The translations under genes were made by a program, and so were the position numbers. A stretch of 40,806 bases of DNA. Source: Isosphaera sp. (GTDB lineage: Bacteria; Planctomycetota; Planctomycetia; Gemmatales; Gemmataceae). The stretch spans positions 1 to 40,806 of the forward strand of contig PNKH01000075.1 of the NCBI GenBank assembly GCA_013822345.1, read 5' to 3'. Shown piece by piece: positions 7,790-15,316 of this stretch. Within the stretch, counting starts at the first letter, position 1. Each line of letters starts with the position of its first letter. The notes under the pieces were generated by a model. That model was not told the DNA's origin, made no database searches, and was given only the letters and a program-made list of their open reading frames with translations.

Positions 7790-8245
7790 ATGTTCTCGCA
7801 GACGGTCGAGTACGCCCTGCGGGCGGTCGTGTACCTGGCGGCGGAGGCGCCGGCGGCCCGCACCACCGGGCAGATCCACGCCGCCACCCGGGTGAACCAG
7901 GCGTACCTGTCGAAGATCCTGCAGGGGCTAGCGCGGGGGGGGATCGTGACGACCCGGCGGGGGGCCGGCGGCGGGGTGGCGCTGGCCCGCCCGCCGGCCG
8001 CGCTGACCATCCTGGACGTGGTGAACGCGGTCGAGCCGGTCCGGCGGATCACCACCTGCCCGCTCGGGCTGGCGGCCCACGGGGCGCGGCTCTGCCCGCT
8101 CCACAAGCGGATGGACGCGGCCCTGGCGGCGGTCGAGGCGGCGTTCCGCGACACCACCCTGGCCGAGGTGCTGGCCGAGCCGTCGGAGAGCGTGCCGCTG
8201 TGCGACGGCCCGGCCCCGCAGCCGCTGAAGGTGCGGCGGAAGTAG
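7790..8245 (+). CDS. Rrf2-family transcriptional regulator (NsrR/IscR-like) with altered cysteine pattern
   Basis: 151 residues. The N-terminal winged helix-turn-helix is clear (QTVEYALRAVVYLA; recognition region NQAYLSKILQGLARGGIV; wing RRGAGGGVALARP). In IscR and NsrR three cysteines spaced by five residues bind an iron-sulfur cluster. Here Cys90 and Cys102 keep the outer spacing but the middle position is alanine, with His97 one residue further, and another cysteine stands near the C-terminus (Cys138). It may hold a cluster with a His or a distal Cys ligand, or sense by other means. It is divergent from the protoglobin gene and probably controls it. ATG at 7790 begins exactly at the family start MFSQTVEYALRA. 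Confidence 0.93.
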   Translation: MFSQTVEYALRAVVYLAAEAPAARTTGQIHAATRVNQAYLSKILQGLARGGIVTTRRGAGGGVALARPPAALTILDVVNAVEPVRRITTCPLGLAAHGARLCPLHKRMDAALAAVEAAFRDTTLAEVLAEPSESVPLCDGPAPQPLKVRRK

Positions 8246-8257
8246 GGCCGGCCCTAC
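8242..8257. terminator. Perfect 16-bp palindrome joining two convergent stop codons
   Basis: GTAGGGCCGGCCCTAC reads the same on both strands. It includes the TAG stop of the Rrf2 gene (8243-8245) and, on the other strand, the TAG stop of the amidohydrolase (8256-8254). It may serve as a compact bidirectional end signal; there is no loop or T-tract, so terminator activity is uncertain. Confidence 0.4.
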
Positions 8258-9150
8258 GACCCGAACCCCATCAGCTTCACGGCGGTCCCGCCGAACACCT
8301 TCGCCCGGTCGGCGGCGCTCAGGTGGGCGAGCAGCCCCGCCACCCGCTCGCGCTCGGCCCGGTAGCTCTTGCCGGTCGCCGCGGCCCCGAACCCGCCGCC
8401 GAACATCAACCGGTCGGCCCCGAACGCCTCGGTCAGCTGCTTCACCACCGGCTGCGGGTCGCGGTGCGGGTAGGTGCTGTCGTTCGGGACGGCGGACAGC
8501 TTCATCACGACGTGGTCGAACTTCGCCCACCGGAGCACGACGGCGTGCTCCTTCGCGGTCCCCTGGAACGGCCGGCCGAGGTGGTCGACGAAGACGCGGG
8601 CGTCCTTGAACTCCTTGATGTACGGCTCGAACCCGTCGGCGTACCGCGGCTCGAAGTGGAGCTGGACGGCGAGGCCGGCGTCGGCGGCCGCCTGCCACAG
8701 GGCCTTGAGCTCGGGCTTGCCGAACGGCGGCAGGCGGTCGGGGTTGTAGGCGTGGACGCGGACGGCGACCAGCGGCAGCGCCTTGGCGAGTTCCTTCAGC
8801 CTGGCGGGGGCGTCGGCCCGGTCGGCGAAGAACAGGCACGTCCCCTTGAGCTTCTTCTTCCCGACCGCGAGGCAGTGCTCGAGGTACCGGTGGTCGTCCG
8901 CGTACGGCTCCGGGTGGACGACGACGGCGAAGTCGACGCCGGCGTCCTTCATGCAGGCGAGGAGGTGTTCGGGGGTGGCCGGGTCGGCGGGCCGGTACGG
9001 GGCGTCCGTGTGGTACGGGAACTTCGGGTCGTCCTTGCCGGCGAAGCAGTGGAGGTGGGTGTCGACGACGGGTGCGGGGTCCGCGGCGGCGAGCCGCGGG
9101 GCGAACGGGAGGGCGCCGGCGGCGGCCAAGAACTCACGGCGGGTGGGCAT
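8254..9150 (-). CDS. Amidohydrolase-2 family metal-dependent hydrolase, Tat-exported
   Basis: 298 residues. MPTRREFLAAAG is a twin-arginine signal. The mature protein begins with the family metal motif DTHLHCF (HxH), followed by KDAGVDFAVVVHPEPY, a conserved VQLHFEPRY strand, VFVDHLGRPF, and a C-terminal DRLMFGGGFG where most relatives have a D-R-x-M-x-G-S/T-D motif. The family (related to 2-pyrone-4,6-dicarboxylate lactonase and other TIM-barrel hydrolases) opens lactones or decarboxylates/hydrolyses ring compounds. The replacement of the usual terminal Asp in MFGGGFG by a Gly-rich stretch is unusual and may reduce or alter activity. Converges tail to tail with the Rrf2 gene through a 16-bp palindrome. 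Substrate unknown. Confidence 0.85.
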   Translation of the reverse strand: MPTRREFLAAAGALPFAPRLAAADPAPVVDTHLHCFAGKDDPKFPYHTDAPYRPADPATPEHLLACMKDAGVDFAVVVHPEPYADDHRYLEHCLAVGKKKLKGTCLFFADRADAPARLKELAKALPLVAVRVHAYNPDRLPPFGKPELKALWQAAADAGLAVQLHFEPRYADGFEPYIKEFKDARVFVDHLGRPFQGTAKEHAVVLRWAKFDHVVMKLSAVPNDSTYPHRDPQPVVKQLTEAFGADRLMFGGGFGAAATGKSYRAERERVAGLLAHLSAADRAKVFGGTAVKLMGFGS

Positions 9151-9179
9151 GATGAATACTCGAGAAGGTCGGGGCGGCG

Positions 9180-11021
9180 TCAACTTGGTGTCTGAACCAT
9201 TGAAGCCTTCACGATCGCGTCGCGGACGGCGTTCAACAGCTCCAGGACGTTGTTTCTGGACGGGCCCACCTCGAAGTACATCCCCTCTCCATAGGAGATG
9301 AAGGACGTCCATGCCTTCTCGAACCGGCGTTCGGGGAACTCCGTGTACGGGATCCGGCCGGGATTTGGCTGGGACCGGTACTTGTGGTAGTGGAAACCGT
9401 CCCGGGTGAAGACCAGGCAGTCCGAGGCCGACCCGAACAACGTGATGTCGATCAACCCGAGAACCTTACCGTCGGGCTGCCAAGGGGGGGGTAGCAGAAA
9501 AGCACAGGACCGCTGAGCATTCGCGAGCTTGGCGGTTGGAATGTCCGGCGCGAGGTAAAGCCAAAGTTTCGCCCGGAACGGCTTCAGCACCTCCGCAACG
9601 ACCGCTCCGAGATCGGGGCCGGTCCGGACGTGTCCCGAGGGCGGGTCGGGCGCCGGCGTCGGGTTCCGGGGCGCGCCGGTCTGCACCGGGCTGGTCGTAG
9701 GAGAGACGGGCGGGATCGGCGGTGGCGGTGACGGCGGACCGTTTGCCGAAGTCGGCATCGGAGCGGCCGCGGGCAGGCTTTCGAGCCGTCGTCTCAACTC
9801 CCCGGCGTCCGCCGGCCTCCTCTCCGGGTTCTGGGCGACGCACCGACCGAGTAGGCGGATCAAGTCCTCGGGGACTTCGGCGTCGCGGAGGTCGTCGGCC
9901 GCGTCCGTCCCCGGGGCCTGGTCGAGCCGGCCGGTGAGGAGCTGGTATCCGATCACCCCGAGGGCGTGGACGTCGTCCCGCGGGTCCGGGTCGGCCCCGG
10001 CCCGCTGCTGCGGACTCGAGTAGAGCGGGGTGTGAGACCCGCGGAGGTAGCTTGCCAGCCGCCCGGGGTGTGTCATCCCCCGGCGCGACTCCTCCAACAG
10101 TGCCGCCTTCGCCGCGGCGGCCCCGATCCCAAAGTCCGTGATCCGGAGGTGCTTGTTGGCCCGGTCCACCAGGATGTTGGCCGGCTTCAGGTCGCGGTGG
10201 ACGACGGGCGGGGTGAGATGGTGGAAGTGGGCGACGGCGGCCGCCAGTTGCTTCAGCGCCGCCACCGCCTGGACGACCCGCCGCTCCTTCGCGTGCTTCT
10301 GCCACTGCCGGATGACGTCGGCGAGGTCCCCGCCGGGGACGTACTCGTACATCAGCCACGGGGCCTCGCCTTCCAGACACACGTTCGTCAGCGGCACGAT
10401 GTTCGGGTGCCGGCCGGCGGCCATCACCCGGTCGATCAGCCCGCTCTCGTGCTTCAAGTCTCGGGCCTGCTGGCCATGGCAGAACTTCACCGCCCCGCAC
10501 AGCGACGCCATCGTCCGGTGCCGGGACAGCCACACCTCTCCGAACCCGCCGGACCCGAGCGGCTCCACCAGCGACCACCCCGCCAGTCCCGGCACCGGGT
10601 CTCCCGGCTTGAACCGCGGGGGGCGACCGGCCAGCAGCTTCAGCACGTCGTCCGGGGTGTTCAGGGCGAACGCCGCCGGCAGTGATCTTCCGCTCGGGTC
10701 GTCCGGCCGCTTCTGCGACGCCCGCGCCGCCCCCGGCGCCTGCGACAGGAATAGTTCGAGGGTGATCCGGTCCTCGATCGGGGCGTCCGGAACCGCGGCC
10801 TTCGCCGCCTCGGCCCCCGCCCTGCGGGCCTCCTCGAAGTTCGCCTGCGCGAGCTGCTGGATTTCGGCGCGGATCTCGGCGTCCCTCCGCCGGTCGCGGT
10901 ACTTCTTCAGCGCGGCGGCTGCGACCTCACAGGCGTACGGCCCGCCCGGCACCATTTCCGCCAGCCCCCGGACGCCCTTTTCGGCCACCGCCTCGGCGAC
11001 GCACCGGAAGAACACGAGCAT
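9180..11021 (-). CDS. Serine/threonine protein kinase with N-terminal helical region and C-terminal sensor-like domain
   Basis: 613 residues, no clear membrane segment. Residues 1-75 form a charged helical region (FFRCVAEAVAEKGVRGLAEMVPGG, then a Lys/Arg/Glu-rich stretch). The kinase domain spans about 148-415: glycine loop GSGGFGEV (156-163), Lys179 in AVKF, catalytic HRDLKPANIL (HRD at 275-277), DFG at 296-298, and YSSPQQ in the activation-loop end. A Pro/Ser/Thr-rich linker (about 418-462) leads to a C-terminal domain (about 485-613) with the segments KLANAQRSC and LIDITLFGSASDCLVFTRDG, reminiscent of PH-like domains fused to other bacterial signalling proteins; this assignment is tentative. 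Likely cytoplasmic Hanks-type kinase; partners unknown. Divergent from a membrane protein gene. Confidence 0.92.
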   Translation of the reverse strand: MLVFFRCVAEAVAEKGVRGLAEMVPGGPYACEVAAAALKKYRDRRRDAEIRAEIQQLAQANFEEARRAGAEAAKAAVPDAPIEDRITLELFLSQAPGAARASQKRPDDPSGRSLPAAFALNTPDDVLKLLAGRPPRFKPGDPVPGLAGWSLVEPLGSGGFGEVWLSRHRTMASLCGAVKFCHGQQARDLKHESGLIDRVMAAGRHPNIVPLTNVCLEGEAPWLMYEYVPGGDLADVIRQWQKHAKERRVVQAVAALKQLAAAVAHFHHLTPPVVHRDLKPANILVDRANKHLRITDFGIGAAAAKAALLEESRRGMTHPGRLASYLRGSHTPLYSSPQQRAGADPDPRDDVHALGVIGYQLLTGRLDQAPGTDAADDLRDAEVPEDLIRLLGRCVAQNPERRPADAGELRRRLESLPAAAPMPTSANGPPSPPPPIPPVSPTTSPVQTGAPRNPTPAPDPPSGHVRTGPDLGAVVAEVLKPFRAKLWLYLAPDIPTAKLANAQRSCAFLLPPPWQPDGKVLGLIDITLFGSASDCLVFTRDGFHYHKYRSQPNPGRIPYTEFPERRFEKAWTSFISYGEGMYFEVGPSRNNVLELLNAVRDAIVKASMVQTPS

Positions 11022-11080
11022 GGGTCACCCGCCCGGGTGGGCGTTCACGGGTGGAGGGTCGGGATGGATCGCGCGAAACG

Positions 11081-11089
11081 ATCATACCA
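11081..11089 (-). promoter_or_regulatory. Extended -10 promoter candidate of the kinase gene
   Basis: On the minus strand the segment reads TGGTATGAT, a TGn extension plus a 5/6 match to TATAAT, in an otherwise GC-rich gap. It would start transcription near 11074 and leave a leader of about 50 nt. No convincing -35 box is visible, as usual for extended -10 promoters. Confidence 0.4.
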
Positions 11090-11143
11090 GACCCCGCCGG
11101 CCGCGGGCTACCCTCCGCCCGCCGCCGCCGTAGGACAACACCG

Positions 11144-12733
11144 ATGACCCCACCGACCCGCCCCGGCCGCCCCCTCGAAGCGCTCCTGCTGGCGGCCGCG
11201 TTCGCCGCCGCCCACACCCAGGCCCCGCTCTACTACTCGAACCAGAACCAGTACCTCCTCCACGGCCTCGCGGCCGGCGGCCTCGGCCACCTCCGGCACG
11301 ACTGGCTCGCCACCGCCGCCGACCCCACCCCCGTCTTCTCGGCGCTCGTCATGGCGGGCTACCAGTACCTCGGCGAGTGGTCGTACCAGGCCGCGTACTT
11401 CGCCCTCCTGATGGTCTACTTCCTCGGCGTGCGGGCGCTCGTGGCGGCGCTGCCGGGAATCCCGGACACGCGGGCGTTCCGCGTCCTGTGGGCGGCCGGG
11501 TTCACCGCCGCCCACGCGGCCGTCCTGCGGGTCGCGTCGGTCGGGCTGTGCGGTGTCGACTACCCGTGGTACTTCCAGGCCGGGGTTGCCGGGCAGTACC
11601 TGCTCGGGCCGGGGCTGCAGCCGTCGGCGTTCGGGGTGCTGCTCGTCGCCGGGCTGGCCGCGTTCGCCCACCGCCGGCCGGGCCTCGCCGGGTTCCTGAC
11701 TGCCGCCGCGTGCGGGTTCCACGCCACCTACCTGCCGGCCGCCGCGTCGCTGCTGGTCGGGATGGGGGTGGTGATGTTCCGGTCGGACGCGAACCCCGGG
11801 CCGGCGGCGTTCCGCGGGCTGCTGGCGGCGTCGGCCGTGCTCGTCCCGGTCGGGGCGTACACCCTGTTCACGTTCGGCCCGGCCGACCCGGTCACGTTCG
11901 CCAAGGCCCAGCAGATCCTCGCCGAGGTCCGCATCCCGCACCACGCCGTGATCGACCGCTGGCTCGACCCCGTCGCCGCGGCGCAGCTCGGGTGGGCGGC
12001 CGTCGGCTTGGCGCTGCTGTGGGGGTCGCGGGTGTTCCCGGTGCTGCTGGTCGCGGCCGTCGTCGGGCTGGTGCTGTCGGTCGCCCAGTACGAGTCCGGG
12101 AACCCGACGTTCGCGCTCACCTTCCCGTGGCGGATCTCGGTCGTACTGGTGCCGGTGGCGACGGCGGTGATCGCGGCGAGGGTCGCCGCGGTGCTCGCGC
12201 GGTGGCCGCAGCTCGGGTGGGTCGGGCTCGGCGGCGTGGTCCTGCTGGCGGCCGGCGGGGTGGGGGTGACGGTCGCCCGGGTCGGCTACCGGACCGGCGA
12301 GGACGAGGCGCCGCTGTACGACTTCGTCCGCGCGACGGCCGGGCCGAAGGACGTGTACCTGCTGCCGGTGCGGATTCCCGCGGTCCAGACCGGGAAGGGG
12401 TCGGTGTCGACGAGCTTCACCCCGCCGCCGCGGCCGGACCCGGGGTCGAACCTGATCCCGGTCGACCTGCAGCGGTTCCGGCTCCACACCGGGGCGGCGA
12501 TCTACGCCGACTTCAAGGCGGTGCCGTACCGGGACCGAGAGGTGCTGGAGTGGCACCGGCGGGTGCGGCAGGCGGAGAGGTGGTTCGACGACGGCGAGTG
12601 GAAGGAGTACGAGACGGTACTGCGGATCGCCGGGGTGACCCACGTCGTCGCCCCGGCCGGCAGCCCGCCGGAGGCCGACTACCTGGTGGAGGTGCACCGC
12701 GACCCGGCGTACCGCGTGTACCGGCTGCGGTGA
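11144..12733 (+). CDS. Polytopic membrane protein of unknown function, possibly GT-C-like
   Basis: 529 residues. The first ~370 residues hold about ten hydrophobic segments (for example LEALLLAAAFAAAHTQA, ALLMVYFLGVRALVAALPG, AFGVLLVAGLAAFAHRR, VVLVPVATAVIAARVAAVLA). The last ~150 residues are soluble and include TAGPKDVYLLPVRIP and RIAGVTHVVAPAGSPPEADYLV. This arrangement of a multi-spanning core with a C-terminal soluble domain resembles GT-C glycosyltransferases and planctomycete DUF-type membrane proteins, but no GT-C catalytic signature is certain; I do not assign a function. ATG at 11144 follows a purine-poor leader; an extension to 11051 has no hydrophobic or conserved content. It converges on the cstA-like gene with a hairpin between. 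Confidence 0.8.
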   Translation: MTPPTRPGRPLEALLLAAAFAAAHTQAPLYYSNQNQYLLHGLAAGGLGHLRHDWLATAADPTPVFSALVMAGYQYLGEWSYQAAYFALLMVYFLGVRALVAALPGIPDTRAFRVLWAAGFTAAHAAVLRVASVGLCGVDYPWYFQAGVAGQYLLGPGLQPSAFGVLLVAGLAAFAHRRPGLAGFLTAAACGFHATYLPAAASLLVGMGVVMFRSDANPGPAAFRGLLAASAVLVPVGAYTLFTFGPADPVTFAKAQQILAEVRIPHHAVIDRWLDPVAAAQLGWAAVGLALLWGSRVFPVLLVAAVVGLVLSVAQYESGNPTFALTFPWRISVVLVPVATAVIAARVAAVLARWPQLGWVGLGGVVLLAAGGVGVTVARVGYRTGEDEAPLYDFVRATAGPKDVYLLPVRIPAVQTGKGSVSTSFTPPPRPDPGSNLIPVDLQRFRLHTGAAIYADFKAVPYRDREVLEWHRRVRQAERWFDDGEWKEYETVLRIAGVTHVVAPAGSPPEADYLVEVHRDPAYRVYRLR

Positions 12734-12747
12734 GGGGCGGTGTCGCG

Positions 12748-12766
12748 GACGCTTCTTCGAAGCGTC
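12748..12766. terminator. Bidirectional hairpin between convergent genes
   Basis: GACGCTTC-TTC-GAAGCGTC: an 8-bp perfect stem with a 3-nt loop, 14 bp after the stop of the membrane protein gene and 1 bp before the stop of the cstA-like gene on the other strand. No T-tract follows on either strand, so it is a weak intrinsic terminator candidate. Confidence 0.5.
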
Positions 12767-12767
12767 G

Positions 12768-15086
12768 CTAACCGGGGGGTCGGCCGCCCCGGCCCAGCGC
12801 CACGGTCAGCCACCGGGCGACCGCCAACAGCACCACCGTCAGCACGCACGCCACCACGCACACCGTCAGGGCCGCGTTCAGGTACCCGGTCATCACCAAC
12901 TTCCCGCCGGCCGACTCCTGCCCCTTCGCGATCAGGTCCCGCCCGTCGGCGATCAGCTTCGAGAACGACCCGGTGATCAGCATGCTCCCGGCCGTCAGGG
13001 TGGTGCTCACCACGAACAGCATCGGCAGCACCGTCACCCACGCGTACCGGCCGCGGCCGTTGTTCACCAGCCACGTCGTCACCAGGGCCAGGGCCAGCAC
13101 CGCCAGGAGCTGGTTCGCGATCCCGAACATCGGCCAGATGGTGGCGATGCTCCCGGTCGAGATCAGCCACCCGTACCCGAACGTGACCAGGCCGCTGGCG
13201 ACCAGGGCTCCGGGCAGCCAGTCCGGGCGGGCGAACGGCTTGTACACCCGCCCGGCCGACTCCTGCAGCAGGAACCGCGCGATCCGGGTGCCGGCGTCGA
13301 TCGTGGTGAGGATGAACAGAGCCTCGAACATGATCGCGAAGTGGTACCAGTACTTCAGCAGGGTGCCGACCTCCAGCCCGGTGAACGCGAACGCCTGCTG
13401 GAAGATCACCGCCATCCCGACCGCCAGCGTCACCGCCCCGCCGGTCCGGCCCCGCAGCGACTCCCCGCCGACCAACTCCTCCATCTGCCCCAGGTCGAGG
13501 TGCTGCACCGAGGTCACCCCGGCGGCGTGCGCCCGGTCCTTCGCCTCGGGCGGCAGCGCCCGCCCGCTCACCCCGTACTTCTCCTTCACCTCGTCCACCG
13601 ACTGCTGGTACGCCGGGGCCCGGTCGATCGGGACGTTGATGTCGTAGTACAGCTCGGCCGGGAGGCTCGCGGCGGCGATCAGGGCGATCGCCCCGACCAG
13701 GGCCTCGATCAGCATCGCCCCGTACCCGATCCGCCGCACCTGGCTCTCCTTCTCGACCATCTTCGGCGTCGTCCCGGACGACACCAGGGCGTGGAACCCG
13801 CTGACCGCCCCGCACATCACGCAGATGAACACGAACGGGAAGATCGGGGCCGACACCCCCGGGATGCCGAGGAACGTCGGCCCGCCGTTCACGAACACGT
13901 CGTTGATCGGCGGGGCCTCGAGCGTCGGGTTCGCGACGAACACGCTGACCACGAGCAGGATCACGGTGCCGATCTTCAGGAAGCTGGACAGGTAGTCGCG
14001 CGGCCCGAGCAAGAGCCACACCGGGAGCACCGCGGCGATGAACCCGTAGACGCACAGGGCCCAGATCGTCTGGTCCTTGGTGAGGGTGAAGAACTCCCCG
14101 AGCCGCGTCCCGGGGACCCAGTTCCCGGCGACGACGGCGAACAGGGTGAGGACCCCGCCGATGACCGACGCCTCGACCACCCGCCCCGGGCGGAGGCGGT
14201 ACATCCACAGCCCGACGAGCAGGGCGATCGGGATGGTGCAGGCGATGGTGAAGGTGCCCCACGAGCTGCCCGGGATGACCTGCGACCACCCGGCCGGGAG
14301 GACCCAGGTGTGGCGGCCGTCCGCCTCCTTCCGCTGCCGGGTCGCCTCCTCCGGCGGCGGGTTCGGCACCTTGAGCAGCAGCGCCTCCGGCCGCAGGCTC
14401 CGGGCCGGGCCGCCGGGGTAACGGATTTCGGACCCCGGCTCGATCCGGATGACGCGGTAGCCCTCGCCCTCCTCCACCACCTGCGGGAGGATGACGACGT
14501 ACTCGTTGTAGACCGGCGGCAGGGTCAGCTCGGTCCCGGTCGGCAGCTTCACCTCCTCGCCGCCGAGCGCCTTCACCACCACGAACCCGAGCCCGGCCAG
14601 GGCGATGATGACGATGAACAGGATCGCCACCGACGCCACGACCGCGGCCGGCCGGCCGAGTTCCGCCCGGGCGATCTCGGCCAGCGACTTCCCGTCCCGC
14701 CGCACGCTCGCGGCGAGCACCAGCATGTCCTGCACCGCCCCGGCCAGGCAGACGCCGATCACGAGCCAGATCAACCCGGGCATGAACCCGTACTGGATGG
14801 CGAGGACCGGGCCGATCAGCGGACCGGCCCCGGAGATCGCCGCGAAGTGGTGGCCGAACAGCACCCACCGGTTCGTCGGGTGGTAGTTCTGCCCGTCGTT
14901 CAGCCGGTGGGCCGGGGTGACCCGGCGGTCGTCGAGAGCGGCGACCTTGGCGGCCAGGAACGCGGAGTAGTAGCGGTACGCGATCGCCAAGCAGACGAGG
15001 ACCAAGAGCAGCACCGGCATGGCGTGGACGAGCACGCGGCCGGTGACCGGGTCGGTGTGGTAGAGGGCGAGGGCGAACGGCGGCAT
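12768..15086 (-). CDS. cstA: Carbon starvation protein CstA family transporter (peptide/pyruvate transport)
   Basis: 772 residues, mostly membrane segments. The family signature is present: HPTNRWVLFGHHFAAISGAGPLIGPVLA (in pieces over about 69-96), then AGAVQDMLVL, VFICVMCGAVSGFHALVSSGTTPKM, and YWYHFAIMFEALFILTTIDAGTR. CstA proteins take up pyruvate or peptides under nutrient limitation. Compared with the roughly 700 residues of the E. coli protein this one carries a soluble insert of about 100 residues (173-275, PPVYNEYVVILPQVVEE... to ...PAGWSQVIPGSSWG) between membrane helices, and a second hydrophilic stretch (about 530-590). Start at the ATG of MPPFALALYH; a longer frame reads into a repeat cluster. 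Downstream of the DUF1559 gene but separated by 230 bp of repeats. Confidence 0.93.
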   Translation of the reverse strand: MPPFALALYHTDPVTGRVLVHAMPVLLLVLVCLAIAYRYYSAFLAAKVAALDDRRVTPAHRLNDGQNYHPTNRWVLFGHHFAAISGAGPLIGPVLAIQYGFMPGLIWLVIGVCLAGAVQDMLVLAASVRRDGKSLAEIARAELGRPAAVVASVAILFIVIIALAGLGFVVVKALGGEEVKLPTGTELTLPPVYNEYVVILPQVVEEGEGYRVIRIEPGSEIRYPGGPARSLRPEALLLKVPNPPPEEATRQRKEADGRHTWVLPAGWSQVIPGSSWGTFTIACTIPIALLVGLWMYRLRPGRVVEASVIGGVLTLFAVVAGNWVPGTRLGEFFTLTKDQTIWALCVYGFIAAVLPVWLLLGPRDYLSSFLKIGTVILLVVSVFVANPTLEAPPINDVFVNGGPTFLGIPGVSAPIFPFVFICVMCGAVSGFHALVSSGTTPKMVEKESQVRRIGYGAMLIEALVGAIALIAAASLPAELYYDINVPIDRAPAYQQSVDEVKEKYGVSGRALPPEAKDRAHAAGVTSVQHLDLGQMEELVGGESLRGRTGGAVTLAVGMAVIFQQAFAFTGLEVGTLLKYWYHFAIMFEALFILTTIDAGTRIARFLLQESAGRVYKPFARPDWLPGALVASGLVTFGYGWLISTGSIATIWPMFGIANQLLAVLALALVTTWLVNNGRGRYAWVTVLPMLFVVSTTLTAGSMLITGSFSKLIADGRDLIAKGQESAGGKLVMTGYLNAALTVCVVACVLTVVLLAVARWLTVALGRGGRPPG

Positions 15087-15110
15087 GGGGTAGGGCTTCC
15101 GTCTTGGAGC

Positions 15111-15302
15111 GCGGCCGTCCCGGCCGCTCTTCTGCCTGGACCGGCCGCTCTTCTGCCTGGACCGCGGCCGTCCCGGCCGCTGCTTCGCGGGTCTGACCCG
15201 TAGGCGGCCGGGCGGACTGGTGACGTCCCCGCGCCGGGTCGGTGGAGCGGCCGGGACGGCCGCGGTCCAGGCAGAAGAGCGGCCGGGACGGCCGCGGTCC
15301 AG
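15111..15302. repeat. Family D inverted repeat cluster, copy 2, with a 21-bp tandem duplication
   Basis: Left side (15111-15181) and right side (15246-15301) are long reverse complements built from the gcggccgtcccggccgc core joined by a tcttctgcctgga-type linker. The left side differs from the right by one extra tandem copy of a 21-bp unit (15120-15140 and 15141-15161), the mark of recent slippage or recombination. The cluster fills the gap between the cstA-like start (15086) and the DUF1559 stop (15317, 15 bp away). Nothing coding is seen in 15087-15316. Confidence 0.93.
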
Positions 15303-15316
15303 TTGTACCCCGGCCG

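Noticed and set aside
15111-15302. Repeated cores as a CRISPR-like array
   Set aside because: Cores alternate in orientation, with recurrent linkers instead of unique spacers; no cas genes in the window.
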